Assembly (NCBI GenBank): GCA_046155605.1
Contig: JBJXFQ010000072.1
Span: 1-12,081 of the forward strand
Origin: JAEUIZ01 sp046155605
GTDB lineage: Bacteria > Planctomycetota > Phycisphaerae > Phycisphaerales > UBA1924
Length of the DNA: 12,081 nt
Direction of reading: 5' to 3'
Part shown: positions 1 through 7,298 of the stretch, in pieces
Position numbering within the stretch: the stretch's first letter is position 1
Layout of the letters: each line of letters starts with the position of its first letter
Notes under the pieces: model-generated
Databases searched by the model: none
Told to the model about the DNA's origin: nothing
What the model saw: only the letters and a program-made list of their open reading frames with translations
Program-made: the position numbers and the translations under genes

Positions 1-25
1 CTAGGTTCAAATCCTAGATCCCCAG
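1..25 (+). tRNA. 3' end of a tRNA, probably tRNA-Gln (partial)
   Basis: The first 17 bases form a perfect T arm: stem CTAGG, loop TTCAAAT, stem CCTAG. They are followed by a 7-base acceptor strand ATCCCCA and discriminator G; CCA is not encoded. The implied 5' acceptor strand would be TGGGGAT. A tRNA starting TGGGG and ending CCCCA-G is typical of bacterial tRNA-Gln, so the identity is an inference from the acceptor end only, because the anticodon is outside the window. The tRNA 3' end beside an element carrying a tyrosine integrase is the usual place for an integration crossover site. Confidence 0.7.
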
Positions 26-130
26 CTTCTTCGGCCTGTTGACCGGGGGTGACAGGCGTTGCCAAGTCTTGACGTTCTGGGGGTTTGCGCGAGGTTTCGC
101 GGAGGGTCGTCCATGACTGGATGTGACCCC

Positions 131-152
131 ACGTGACAAAATGTTGGCACGT
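131..152. repeat. Imperfect 9-bp inverted repeat beside the terminator
   Basis: ACGTGACAA (131-139) faces TTGGCACGT (144-152) across the spacer AATG. The arms pair with one mismatch. The repeat directly abuts the terminator hairpin at 153 and lies about 105 bases from the tRNA end. It could be a protein-binding site for the integrase or a regulator, or part of a larger terminator structure. Confidence 0.45.
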
Positions 153-178
153 AAAAGGCACGGAGCGTGCCTTTTTTT
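153..178 (+). terminator. Rho-independent terminator
   Basis: AAAAGGCACG (153-162) pairs perfectly with CGTGCCTTTT (166-175) around a GAG loop. The run of T continues to 178, giving seven T in a row. This is a textbook intrinsic terminator for plus-strand transcription and probably ends the tRNA transcript. It would also work weakly on the minus strand because the stem base is A/T. Confidence 0.85.
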
Positions 179-381
179 CCTAGCAGCAAGGTCCGCTTTC
201 GCGCTTCCTAGTTGGCCGATCATTCCACACATGCCGCAGCGGAAGCAAGGCTCGGCCTCCGCGCCCGTGCTCGGCAGAGTCGCTGTCGCCGTGGCGGTCG
301 GCGATAGCGAAGCATTGAGCGTGCCCTTTCTCCCAGCATTGATGCATCGTGTTCGCATTGGGCGTGGGGCTATTGTCGTGA

Positions 382-1263
382 ATGGGCAACGTGTGTCCTT
401 GGTGGACGCGAACGGAGAGGCCGGCATCTCTAGGAGATCTCCTATCACGGTTGCTCGACTTGCAGACCGCGCTGGGTGCGACACTTACCTCGGCGCGGCC
501 CGCGACAACCGCGTTCGCGTTTCGGGGAATGGGAAACGCTGAACACCGGCTGCAGTGTTCTTTGGTCCATCAGCTAGGACTGAAGCATGACTCCAGCGGG
601 CTTCAATCTGAGCGTCAACAAGTAGAGCGATTTAGGGCCCGGGCATGGCGCTTCCTGGGTTGCATCGAGCGCGCGCACTTGGACATCGTCTCCAATCCGC
701 TGGCCGCGCCTGATGAGCCCGCACCGCTTGACTGGGTTCATGCCCGAATTTGGAACCCTCTCGCTGTGGCGCGGCACTTCGGCACTTCGACGCGATTGAT
801 CGATTGGACAACAAGCGCGTTCGTAGCCGCCTATTTTGCGGCCATCAGTCACCCGACGATGGACGGCGTTGTGTGGTGGTTCAATCAGTCACAGCTAGAA
901 GACACCATTCACAACGATGACTGGTGGCGTCGGTGGCAGGTCACTTCTTTACGATCAAAGGAGCGAATGGCGTTTCAGACCGACGCGACGATGTGGTTCG
1001 CGAAGCTGCATCCACCCATTCCGTTCCGGAGGATCGAGGTGCAACGCGGGTTCTTTACCACGTGCGGGCGATTCGATGTCCCGCATGATGAAGCTGTAGA
1101 TCAACTCGGCGATAGTGTGACTCGCGGGAGGTTGATTGTGCCACGAGAGATGAAGGCCACGCTTCTAGATAACCTTGAGCCCATGGGCATTCACGCCGTC
1201 TCACTCGACGTTCCACAGGCAGACGCTCTCGGCAGAGATGTCGGTGGAAATGCTGGCACCTAG
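382..1263 (+). CDS. FRG domain protein (candidate defence cargo)
   Basis: This 293-residue protein has the FRG domain hallmarks in order: the F-R-G motif near residues 47-49 (FAFRGMGNAEHRL), the conserved core WNPLAVARHFGTSTRLIDWT with SAFVAAYFA following (about 124-153), and the late motif VQRGFFTT followed by a hydrophobic C-terminal strand region. FRG domains are widespread in bacteria and often sit in mobile or defence loci, but their biochemical activity is not settled. The ATG at 382 was chosen because it gives a full N-terminal helix before the motif; its ribosome-binding site is weak. The gene converges on the integrase, with stops only about 6 bases apart. Its lower GC and codon use, compared with the integrase operon, suggest separate acquisition. 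Family assignment is firm, function is not. Confidence 0.85.
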   Translation: MGNVCPWWTRTERPASLGDLLSRLLDLQTALGATLTSARPATTAFAFRGMGNAEHRLQCSLVHQLGLKHDSSGLQSERQQVERFRARAWRFLGCIERAHLDIVSNPLAAPDEPAPLDWVHARIWNPLAVARHFGTSTRLIDWTTSAFVAAYFAAISHPTMDGVVWWFNQSQLEDTIHNDDWWRRWQVTSLRSKERMAFQTDATMWFAKLHPPIPFRRIEVQRGFFTTCGRFDVPHDEAVDQLGDSVTRGRLIVPREMKATLLDNLEPMGIHAVSLDVPQADALGRDVGGNAGT

Positions 1264-1269
1264 TTAGTG

Positions 1270-2346
1270 CTATCCCCCGCTCCTTGTCGTTGGGATCGCG
1301 AAGGACATCTCCATCCTCGGCAAACTCTCCATCGCCGCGGCGGTCGGCAGGAGGCCCTCATCGGTATAGACCTCAAGCGTGAGGCGGATGTCGCGGTGTC
1401 GGAGGATCTTCATCGCGATCGCGGGCGGGACCTTCGACTGCGCCAGCATCGTCGCCAGCGAGTGGCGGAGCGAATGCAGCACGACCTTGCGCCCGCGAGC
1501 ATCTTCCTCGTCGATCTCGGCGGCCTTGAGGTCGGCGCGGAAGAGGTCCATCGAGGGAATCGAGTCGAAGACCCGATCGCGATCGCGGGCACCGTCGCGG
1601 TGCTCGCGCAGGACCTCGGCGACATCGGCGACGAGCGGCACCGACTCGGAGTGGCCACTCTTGGTGATCTCGGGCGGGAGTTCGAGGTGCGGGTTGGCCA
1701 CGTCGAGGTGGACATCGTTCCAGCGGAGCTGGGTGGCCTCGGCGCGGCGAAGGCCGGTGTAAAGAAGGAAGCGATAGACCAACGCGCGGTCATTGGGTGC
1801 CGCGGCCATGAGCCGTCGGCACTCCGCCACGGAGAGCGCCCGCCTCTTCTTCTCGTGCGGCACTGCGCTCTTGGCCACCATCTCGCACGGGTTGGCCTCC
1901 AGACGCCCGTGGCGAACGCACCAGCCGAAGAAGGCCGCGAGGTCGGCGCGGTGCTGGTTGACCGTCCGGGCCGACTTGTCCTCGTCGGCCAGGTCGCGGA
2001 GGTAGCGGACGATCGAGTCGGTGGTGGCATCGCGGAGGATGGCCCATTCCTGCGCGAAGGCCGCGACTTCGAGGCGCTTCCGCAGGATGTATCGATACAT
2101 CAGGTCACGTCGCCGTCGCTGCAGGTCGGAGAGATAATCATCGATGTGCGCCTGGAACGGCCGCGTCGCCTGCGCAGGATCGATCCGCAGCATCCCGGCC
2201 TTCCGCCGCTCGACGTTCTCCAGCGTGTCACTGAGCACCCTGATCGCCACGCCCTTATCGCCGCTGACGACACGGCGCACCCGTTTCCCCCGATGATCGA
2301 CATAGTCGATCGCGTACCTGCCGTCGCGTTTGAACACTCTGCCCAT
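1270..2346 (-). CDS. int: Tyrosine recombinase / site-specific integrase
   Basis: This is a 358-residue tyrosine recombinase. An N-terminal arm-binding region and SAM-like core-binding domain (roughly residues 60-160) precede the catalytic domain. Visible catalytic residues are R200 in TGLRRAEA, K229 in ITKSGHS, H291 and R294 in HSLRH, H317 in LRHRDI and the nucleophile Y327 in LEVYTDE, so the enzyme looks intact. It should catalyse integration and excision of the element, with the tRNA about 1.25 kb away as the likely target. ATG at 2346 is preferred because GGAGG lies 9 bases upstream; a TTG two codons earlier is the alternative. The start is 2 bases after the stop of the TubC-like gene, so it is probably the last gene of the minus-strand operon. 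Confidence 0.95.
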   Translation of the reverse strand: MGRVFKRDGRYAIDYVDHRGKRVRRVVSGDKGVAIRVLSDTLENVERRKAGMLRIDPAQATRPFQAHIDDYLSDLQRRRRDLMYRYILRKRLEVAAFAQEWAILRDATTDSIVRYLRDLADEDKSARTVNQHRADLAAFFGWCVRHGRLEANPCEMVAKSAVPHEKKRRALSVAECRRLMAAAPNDRALVYRFLLYTGLRRAEATQLRWNDVHLDVANPHLELPPEITKSGHSESVPLVADVAEVLREHRDGARDRDRVFDSIPSMDLFRADLKAAEIDEEDARGRKVVLHSLRHSLATMLAQSKVPPAIAMKILRHRDIRLTLEVYTDEGLLPTAAAMESLPRMEMSFAIPTTRSGG

Positions 2347-2348
2347 GG

Positions 2349-2792
2349 TCAATGACCTCCCGCGCGTCCACTAGGATCGCGCGACCCATCAGGGCTGGGA
2401 TGCTTGTGATCTTCAAGGGATGTAGGTGGCACAATCCCGATGCTCGGCCCGCCCCAGACCTGCTTGTGCTCGGCGTCATCGACCATGCGGACCAGGCGGA
2501 GCGGGCCGAGTGCGGAGAGCGCGTCCTTGGCCTGCGACACCGGCGGCACGTCGTCGGGCGTAAGGTCGGCCCGGGCGAGGAGGGCCAGCTCGCGTGGCGT
2601 GTACCGTTTGCCGCCGCGTCGGAGCAGATCAAGCAGGCCTTCGCGGCACACCTTTATCCTCGCGGCCAGCGCGGGCGTCATCCGTTCGACGGGCCGGTAC
2701 CGCAACTGATCGCCGTCGGTCGCGAGTTCGATTCCGAGCCTCGCAAGGTCGTCCAACACGTCCGCGATGGGGTTGGTCACAGCGTCCCCCAT
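2349..2792 (-). CDS. Small protein with TubC N-terminal docking-like domain
   Basis: Residues about 8-56 (from IADVLDDLARLG, through LRYRPVERMTP, to GLLDLLRR) match the pattern of the TubC N-terminal docking domain. This is a small alpha-beta-beta-alpha-alpha dimerisation module first known from PKS/NRPS assembly lines and also seen in stand-alone proteins. The following part (about 57-147) includes PRELALLARADLTPDDVPPV and a polar tail with no recognisable domain. The gene overlaps the primase stop by 16 bases and ends 2 bases before the integrase ATG. A GTG at 2780, which would give a GTGA overlap with the primase stop, is an equally plausible start. A role as an adaptor between replication and recombination proteins is inference; no PKS or NRPS gene is present. 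Confidence 0.7.
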   Translation of the reverse strand: MGDAVTNPIADVLDDLARLGIELATDGDQLRYRPVERMTPALAARIKVCREGLLDLLRRGGKRYTPRELALLARADLTPDDVPPVSQAKDALSALGPLRLVRMVDDAEHKQVWGGPSIGIVPPTSLEDHKHPSPDGSRDPSGRAGGH

Positions 2793-5700
2793 CCGTTTGA
2801 AGATGTGGCGGCGGAACGGTCCGCACGGTCCGCACGGTCCGCAACCGGGCCTGGCGGCCCGGGATCGCCGCTTTCGGGCGTGCCATCCGCGGGCTGTTGG
2901 TCCGAGGAACGGTCCGCATCCGCGCTCGAATGGTCCGCATCCGGGCCGGGACGGTCCGCAGCGGGGGGCGCCGAATCGGCGTTGGGAGGCTCCGGCGCTG
3001 GTTCTGCGGACGATGCGGACCGTGCGGACCGTTGTGCCGGTGCATACTCAAGCGTGATGATGCGGCGCTTGGTGTGGCCCGTGCCGCGCTCGGGAAGTGA
3101 GACGGCAATCCCGAGCGCCCGCAGGTTGGGCGCTAACCGCCGCAGGGCCGAGGCCATCGCCTTGGGGTTCGTCGGCCAGCGTTTGTCCTTTCTCGCCCGC
3201 TCCGCGACGTACTTTTCCAGCGCGGCGAGGAGCTCGCCGGCCGTTCCCGCCCAGACACGCTCGGCCCGCATCAGGGCCACGATGGGAGGACCGATGAGCG
3301 CGTTCTCGACCGCTTGCTCGTTCGACTCGTTGCGGTTGCCGGTGTACGCGGCCATGAACTCCCCCGGCGCCCACGGCAGCGCCGGCTCGGCCGCGACGAT
3401 CCACTTGGCGAAGTCGGCCATCCGCGGCATGCCCGTCAGCTTGGTCGTCGGCAGGTTCCGGAGCGCCGTGCTGACGGCCGTCAGCAGCGCGCCCAGGATC
3501 CGCGGCCTGCGTTCGTAGAAGTCCGACCACAGCTCCTCCTCGTCACGCCGCTTGGACGCGTCCATGACCGGGAGCAAAAGGCTGAGCGAGCGGTCGAGGG
3601 CGTCGGGCCTCGTCGTGACGTCGTCGATGCCGTTGACGATGACCGGCCTCAGACTGTCGAAAAGGATCTCGTCGTCGTTGGCGTAGAGCTCGCGCGTCCC
3701 GAAGCCACCCCCGGTCGAAAGGCGGCATATGGCGTCCGAGAGCGAGTCCGACATCCCGCTGAGATTGTCATAGCCGACGATGAGCGAGTTCCGCGCGGCG
3801 ATCACGAGGTCGCGCTCGTCCTTGGGCGGCGAGCGCAGCATCGCCTTGTTGGGATCGACGAGCGCGCGAACCATCTTGCTCGTGGTGGACTTGCACGAGC
3901 CGTGCTCGCCGTTGATGGCGAGGATCGGCGTGGGCCGCCCGATCCGTAGTGCGGCGACGAGGAACGCGACAATCAGAATCCACTGGGCAGGCTGCGGCAC
4001 GTTGATGAGATCGCGCAGTTCATCGATCGATCCGCCCGTGACGGGGATCGGCAGCGCCAGCATGCCGCGCTTGCGGACAAAGCGGACCGGCGCTTCGTCG
4101 CTGGAGATCACGCTCCAGCCGTCGCGTGTCACGCGCACCACGTGCCATCCCTTGTCCGCGAGGTCGAGGTAGATGTCGCCGCCGTGCTCGGCGAGCCGGA
4201 CGTAGACCTCGCGCTCTTGGCCCTCGTGTATTGCTTTGCCGGCCAGGACGTTCTTGGCGTCCGTGAGCGCCTGCCCACCGGCGGCCGCGCCGGTGCTGAC
4301 GTAGCAGAGCCGGGCGAGCCAGCGCTTAAACGCACCAGAGCCGATCGCCATCGTCTCGCGGTGGCCGTCGAGGGTGATGGTGGCGTACCCCTCGCTGTCG
4401 TGGCCGCCAGGGGTATGAAAGAGCTCGACTCCCTCGGCCTCGACGAGGTCGATGATGATCGTGGCCTTGGAGATGTCGTCGCCGCTCGACTGCTGTTTGC
4501 CGCCTTCCGGCGCGGTGAGGTTACGGAGCGCCGCGTCGATCTCTGCCCGCGCATCCTGGTCGAGTTCGATGCGCTCGCCGATCGCGTCGATGAGCCGCTT
4601 GCGGCTGAGCATCGAGCTTTGGTCGATCGAGTCGCGTGCGATCTCTTGCCCATCGCTTCGGGCGGATACGACCATGCGTCCGTTCATGTTGGTGCCTACC
4701 GACACGAGCTCCACGCCGCCCGCGTCGATCGTCGAGCCCGCGTGGTCGCGAGCACGATTGTCCTCCCGCTCTGAATAGGCTCGGTACCCCGGTTCCAGCG
4801 CTTCACGCAGATCGGTCCAACAAAGGTCCTTGCCGCGGTCGTGCAGGTTCTTGTAACCGAGTTCGCCCCCGGCTCCGACGAAGACCGCGATGTCGGAGCC
4901 GCCGGTTGCGGGGCAGTCCGCGATGACCGGGCAGCGATCGAGAAAGAGATACGTCCCTCCCTCCGCGGGCTTGACGCCGGTGACGACGAGGCCGTGACGC
5001 TCCAGATAAGGACGCACGCCCTCGACCGTGTGCTCGAAGCGCTCGAACGCTGATTTCGAGGCGCGGGCGTTCGTCCCCGATGCGGAGTGTTCGCCCGCGG
5101 GCTTGGACTCGGTCTTTTTCTCCTTCGCCCCGCCCGGCTTCGGTCCGCCTTTGGGCGGCGGCTCGGGCGCCGTTGCGGCCAGTCCCTCCAGCAGCTCGCG
5201 GGGCACGGGCTCCAACATGGCGGGCTTTGAGATGATGCTGCTGCGGCGGTGCGGGCGATCCTCAACGCCCTCGACGCCGACTAGGTTCTTGCCCTTGCGG
5301 GTCATCGTGCCCGCGATCTTGCTGATCCGCGCGGGGTTGAAGACGCTCTCGTCGATCTTCACCCTCGCGTCGCTGAACCGACGACTCAGCGCCGCGAGAG
5401 CCTTCTTGACAAGCCCGCCGTCGTCGGTCGGCAGATCGATCCGGAAGAGCAGATGCGCGCCGTTCCCGCTCATCAGCGCCAGCGGCTCCGGCCAGCCCAG
5501 CGACATCAAATGCGTCCGGATTTCGGCGGCCTTGGCGATGGCCGCTTCGAGCTCGGCGTCGGTCGAACTGATCCCCGAAGGCCGAGCCGGGTCACAGTCG
5601 ATCAGGAGCGTCGCGCGTCGGACGACGTCGGCATCGGCGCTCGTCTCCTTGGCGCGCAAGGTGATCGTGTTGGTCGAGCGCGCCAGGAGAGCGGGCGAGA

Positions 5701-5995
5701 CTGGGTTCAGCGTGAAGTAGATTCCAGGTGCGCGGCCCGAAGTGTCGAGCTTGACGATGGCGGCTGTGAGGTCAGCCAGACGCGAGCGCTGGAAGTAGCC
5801 CGACGAGGTGTACGGATACTGCCCGTCGGCGCGGTCGCAGCACTTGGGCGCGCGGATCTCGATGACGGTATCCGGAAGCCACAGCAACTCAAAGAAGACC
5901 TGCATTTGAAAGTCCGGACTATCATCAGGTGTAGTCGATTCGTTTGGCCCCGCTCCGGTTGCACCCGGGGCGGCGCTGTTGATGGGATCGCTCAT
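2777..5995 (-). CDS. Primase-polymerase/ATPase replication protein of the element
   Basis: This 1072-residue multidomain protein starts with an archaeo-eukaryotic-type primase: YFTLNPVS (93-100), LIDCDP with D133/D135 as metal ligands (131-136), SGNGAHLLF with H181 (176-184), D215 in VKIDESV, and NPARISKIAGTMTRKG (220-235). A linker leads to a probable zinc-binding segment with C355, C361, H385 and C392. The C-terminal half has an ATPase with Walker A GEHGSCKST (696-704), a Walker-B-like LIVGYDN (D743), a sensor-like VIVNG and an RPDALDR arginine-finger region (796-802). This fits a self-contained primase-helicase that starts replication of an integrative element. The last 70 or so residues are A/D/R/S/P-rich with ADR repeats. 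The ATG overlaps the excisionase-like stop as ATGA, with a GGGGG sequence upstream. The exact helicase superfamily (SF3 or related) is less certain. Confidence 0.85.
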   Translation of the reverse strand: MSDPINSAAPGATGAGPNESTTPDDSPDFQMQVFFELLWLPDTVIEIRAPKCCDRADGQYPYTSSGYFQRSRLADLTAAIVKLDTSGRAPGIYFTLNPVSPALLARSTNTITLRAKETSADADVVRRATLLIDCDPARPSGISSTDAELEAAIAKAAEIRTHLMSLGWPEPLALMSGNGAHLLFRIDLPTDDGGLVKKALAALSRRFSDARVKIDESVFNPARISKIAGTMTRKGKNLVGVEGVEDRPHRRSSIISKPAMLEPVPRELLEGLAATAPEPPPKGGPKPGGAKEKKTESKPAGEHSASGTNARASKSAFERFEHTVEGVRPYLERHGLVVTGVKPAEGGTYLFLDRCPVIADCPATGGSDIAVFVGAGGELGYKNLHDRGKDLCWTDLREALEPGYRAYSEREDNRARDHAGSTIDAGGVELVSVGTNMNGRMVVSARSDGQEIARDSIDQSSMLSRKRLIDAIGERIELDQDARAEIDAALRNLTAPEGGKQQSSGDDISKATIIIDLVEAEGVELFHTPGGHDSEGYATITLDGHRETMAIGSGAFKRWLARLCYVSTGAAAGGQALTDAKNVLAGKAIHEGQEREVYVRLAEHGGDIYLDLADKGWHVVRVTRDGWSVISSDEAPVRFVRKRGMLALPIPVTGGSIDELRDLINVPQPAQWILIVAFLVAALRIGRPTPILAINGEHGSCKSTTSKMVRALVDPNKAMLRSPPKDERDLVIAARNSLIVGYDNLSGMSDSLSDAICRLSTGGGFGTRELYANDDEILFDSLRPVIVNGIDDVTTRPDALDRSLSLLLPVMDASKRRDEEELWSDFYERRPRILGALLTAVSTALRNLPTTKLTGMPRMADFAKWIVAAEPALPWAPGEFMAAYTGNRNESNEQAVENALIGPPIVALMRAERVWAGTAGELLAALEKYVAERARKDKRWPTNPKAMASALRRLAPNLRALGIAVSLPERGTGHTKRRIITLEYAPAQRSARSASSAEPAPEPPNADSAPPAADRPGPDADHSSADADRSSDQQPADGTPESGDPGPPGPVADRADRADRSAATSSNGWGTL
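2818..3030. repeat. GGTCCGCA octamer cluster in the 3' end of the primase gene
   Basis: GGTCCGCA occurs at 2818, 2827, 2836, 2911, 2932 and 2953. The reverse complement TGCGGACC occurs at 3014 and 3023. The first three copies are a 9-bp tandem (CGGTCCGCA) and the two inverted copies are also 9 bp apart. Within the primase gene these encode ADR/ADH-type repeats of a low-complexity tail. They may be simple repeat expansion, or iteron-like binding sites of a replication origin placed next to its initiator gene. Confidence 0.75.
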
Positions 5996-6246
5996 CGGCT
6001 GCCCCCAGTCTTAATGAACTGATCGATCGACTCGCGAACGACGCGGACAGCGCGGCCGCAACGAACCGACTGAAGCTGACGCCTGTCGAGAAGCCGCCAG
6101 ATCGTTCTCGTGCTGACGTTGAGTTCCTCGGCCGCTGCCGGAACGGACACGACGCGGGCGACGACTGAAGGGACAGTCCGAGCCTCTCGGCGACGCGGTT
6201 TGGGTGTCCGGATGATGGGGTGGGCGGGATTCGATGGCTGCTGCAT
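5992..6246 (-). CDS. Excisionase-like helix-turn-helix DNA-binding protein
   Basis: This is an 84-residue basic protein. Its C-terminal half, from VVSVPAAAEELNVS through TRTIWRLLDRRQLQSV to AVRVVRESIDQFI, is the MerR-like winged HTH found in recombination directionality factors and small regulators (HTH_17/excisionase family). The N-terminal 30 residues are polar and basic. ATG at 6246 was chosen because GGAG lies 8 bases upstream; the open frame runs further but with sequence unlike the family. The stop overlaps the primase ATG as ATGA, so the two are translationally coupled. Likely jobs are helping the integrase excise the element, or controlling the replication operon; the sequence cannot decide between them. 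Confidence 0.8.
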   Translation of the reverse strand: MQQPSNPAHPIIRTPKPRRREARTVPSVVARVVSVPAAAEELNVSTRTIWRLLDRRQLQSVRCGRAVRVVRESIDQFIKTGGSR

Positions 6247-6454
6247 GACCGATACTCCACTAAGGGCTGTTGCCGTGGCGTGCACGGTGCACGTTGGGCG
6301 GGCCAAGTGGAGGGAGGCACAGGCAGGGCGAGAGCGGGCGCAACAACGGGTGCCGATGCGTTTTCGTGATGAGCTGGAAAACAAGTCAGCTTTAAGCCAC
6401 ATTTTTTTGATGGCTTGTCGATCTTGCAACAACTCTGCAACAACTTCGGAGTTG
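6247..6454 (-). promoter_or_regulatory. Control region upstream of the excisionase-primase-integrase operon
   Basis: The gap between the two minus-strand HTH genes has several regulatory-looking signals. A perfect 15-bp palindrome CGTGCACGGTGCACG lies at 6279-6293, about 33 bases before the excisionase-like start. Two copies of TGCAACAACT lie at 6425 and 6436, spaced by 11 bp, followed by an inverted AGTTGT half-site at 6450-6455. On the minus strand TTGCAA (6429-6424) and AAAAAT (6406-6401) are 17 bases apart and form a weak candidate promoter. The HTH proteins on either side are natural candidates to bind here. Promoter position is uncertain; the repeats are directly visible. Confidence 0.45.
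6279..6293. repeat. Perfect 15-bp palindrome, candidate operator
   Basis: CGTGCAC and GTGCACG flank a single central G with no mismatch. It sits in the leader of the excisionase-like gene, about 33 bases before its ATG, a typical position for an operator or an RNA hairpin. No second copy was found in the window. Confidence 0.5.
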
Positions 6455-6455
6455 T
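6425..6455. repeat. Tandem TGCAACAACT repeats with inverted half-site
   Basis: TGCAACAACT is present at 6425-6434 and 6436-6445, one helical turn apart. ACAACT of the second copy then pairs with AGTTGT at 6450-6455 around TCGG. The hairpin overlaps the stop codon of the upstream minus-strand gene, so it could act as a weak terminator on that strand. Helical phasing favours a protein-binding site. There is no T-run to make it a strong terminator. Confidence 0.5.
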
Positions 6456-7075
6456 CAGCCGACGTGCTTTCGCAGCGTCGCTATGGTCTTATCTTTATTG
6501 TCCGCGAGCTTGTAGCGGGCCACGCTGGCAGCCGTGATGCGACGCTCGTGGTAGACCTTGCCGTTGGTCTTCAAGTCTCCGTTGGACGCGAGCCGCGAGA
6601 CCTCGTACGTGCGAAGACCGAGCAGGACGGCCGCTTCCGTCACGGTCAGCCATTCCGAACCGGACTTTGAGCTCTTCTCCAACGGCTCGGATGGCTTCGG
6701 TGTGCCGCGCGGCTTCCGCAGCATAGTCATCCGCGCCAGCTTGGCCTTCCCCTTCTCGCTGATCCGGACCTCGGCTGCTGTGCGCACGTCCTTGGCTGAC
6801 TTCTCGAACAACTGATCCCAGGTACCAAATACCAGCGGTGCAGCCGTCGGTGAGTACCATCCAACGTCGGATGGCCGGGGCGCCATGGGGTTCGGATCGT
6901 GCGGGCCGGTGCGGGTGTTCTTGAGATACCACCCTCGCACCTCAACGTACCCGTCCGTGTCGAGGACGCGCATCACATCGACCGTGACCCCCTTTGGCAG
7001 CGAGGTCAGCCGCCACGACTCCTGCGTGCCCAGCTTCTTCAGTGCTCGGTCGAGAGCGTTGGGATGATCGTTCAT
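6455..7075 (-). CDS. Hypothetical protein with C-terminal HTH
   Basis: I do not recognise this 206-residue protein as a named family. The middle (about 80-125), from LVFGTWDQLFEKSAKDV to VRISEKGKAKLARM, resembles part of a winged-helix fold. Residues about 145-190, including WLTVTEAAVLLGLRTYEVSRL, then NGDLKT and HERRITAASVARY, look like an excisionase-type HTH that reads DNA. The N-terminal 70 residues (VTVDVMRVLDTDGYVEVRGW, then NPMAPRPSDVGWYSP) have no match that I can name. The ATG at 7075 has no clear ribosome-binding site. It is the first gene of the minus-strand module, upstream of the repeat-rich control region, so it may regulate excision and replication. Coding status is supported by length, codon pattern and the HTH. 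Confidence 0.7.
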   Translation of the reverse strand: MNDHPNALDRALKKLGTQESWRLTSLPKGVTVDVMRVLDTDGYVEVRGWYLKNTRTGPHDPNPMAPRPSDVGWYSPTAAPLVFGTWDQLFEKSAKDVRTAAEVRISEKGKAKLARMTMLRKPRGTPKPSEPLEKSSKSGSEWLTVTEAAVLLGLRTYEVSRLASNGDLKTNGKVYHERRITAASVARYKLADNKDKTIATLRKHVG

Positions 7076-7298
7076 GACGCTATCGTTGCACCGGTTGATT
7101 GACGCCGGCGACGCGAATCACGCATGAGGTGGGGCTGGTCCAAACTCGGGGCCGACATCCGGGGCAGAAACTGGACGGCGAATCGTTCAAGAAGCGGTTC
7201 TGAGTTCAGGACCGGCTGCACCGGCGTCGTTAAGCAGAATTGATGCACTCGTGAGACCGCTTGCCGATGTGCGCAAGTCGGCGAAATCGCGATGGCAA

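Larger units (their letters stand above)
26..381. other. Gene-free stretch between tRNA and FRG gene (candidate att arm region)
   Basis: I see no credible gene here; the open frames crossing it on both strands have no recognisable domain and lack a good ribosome-binding site. It holds several scattered GTGAC/TTGAC words between 38 and 138, an imperfect inverted repeat at 131-152 and an intrinsic terminator at 153-178. In integrative elements the DNA next to the tRNA core usually contains integrase arm-binding sites, so this is the natural place for them. That role is inference. No clear promoter for the following FRG gene was recognised. Confidence 0.4.

Noticed and set aside
431..444. Perfect 14-bp palindrome TAGGAGATCTCCTA
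   Set aside because: It lies inside the FRG coding sequence (LGDLL) and would be an operator only if the gene started later, for which there is no evidence.
123..542. Plus-strand open frame of 139 codons before and into the FRG gene
   Set aside because: It reads through the intrinsic terminator, has no domain and overlaps the well-supported FRG frame.
1267..2355. Long plus-strand open frame opposite the integrase
   Set aside because: It mirrors the integrase gene on the other strand. High GC makes long antisense frames common, and the product is charged and unrecognisable.
2818..3030. CRISPR array
   Set aside because: The repeats are only 8-9 bp, irregularly spaced, in both orientations and inside a coding region; no cas gene is present.
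2352..3518. Long plus-strand open frame opposite the TubC-like and primase genes
   Set aside because: Low-complexity A/S/R/G-rich translation antisense to conserved genes; no start signal.
6394..6416. AAGCCA/TGGCTT hairpin with a T-run in its loop
   Set aside because: The T-run is in the loop and not after the stem, so it does not fit an intrinsic terminator on either strand.
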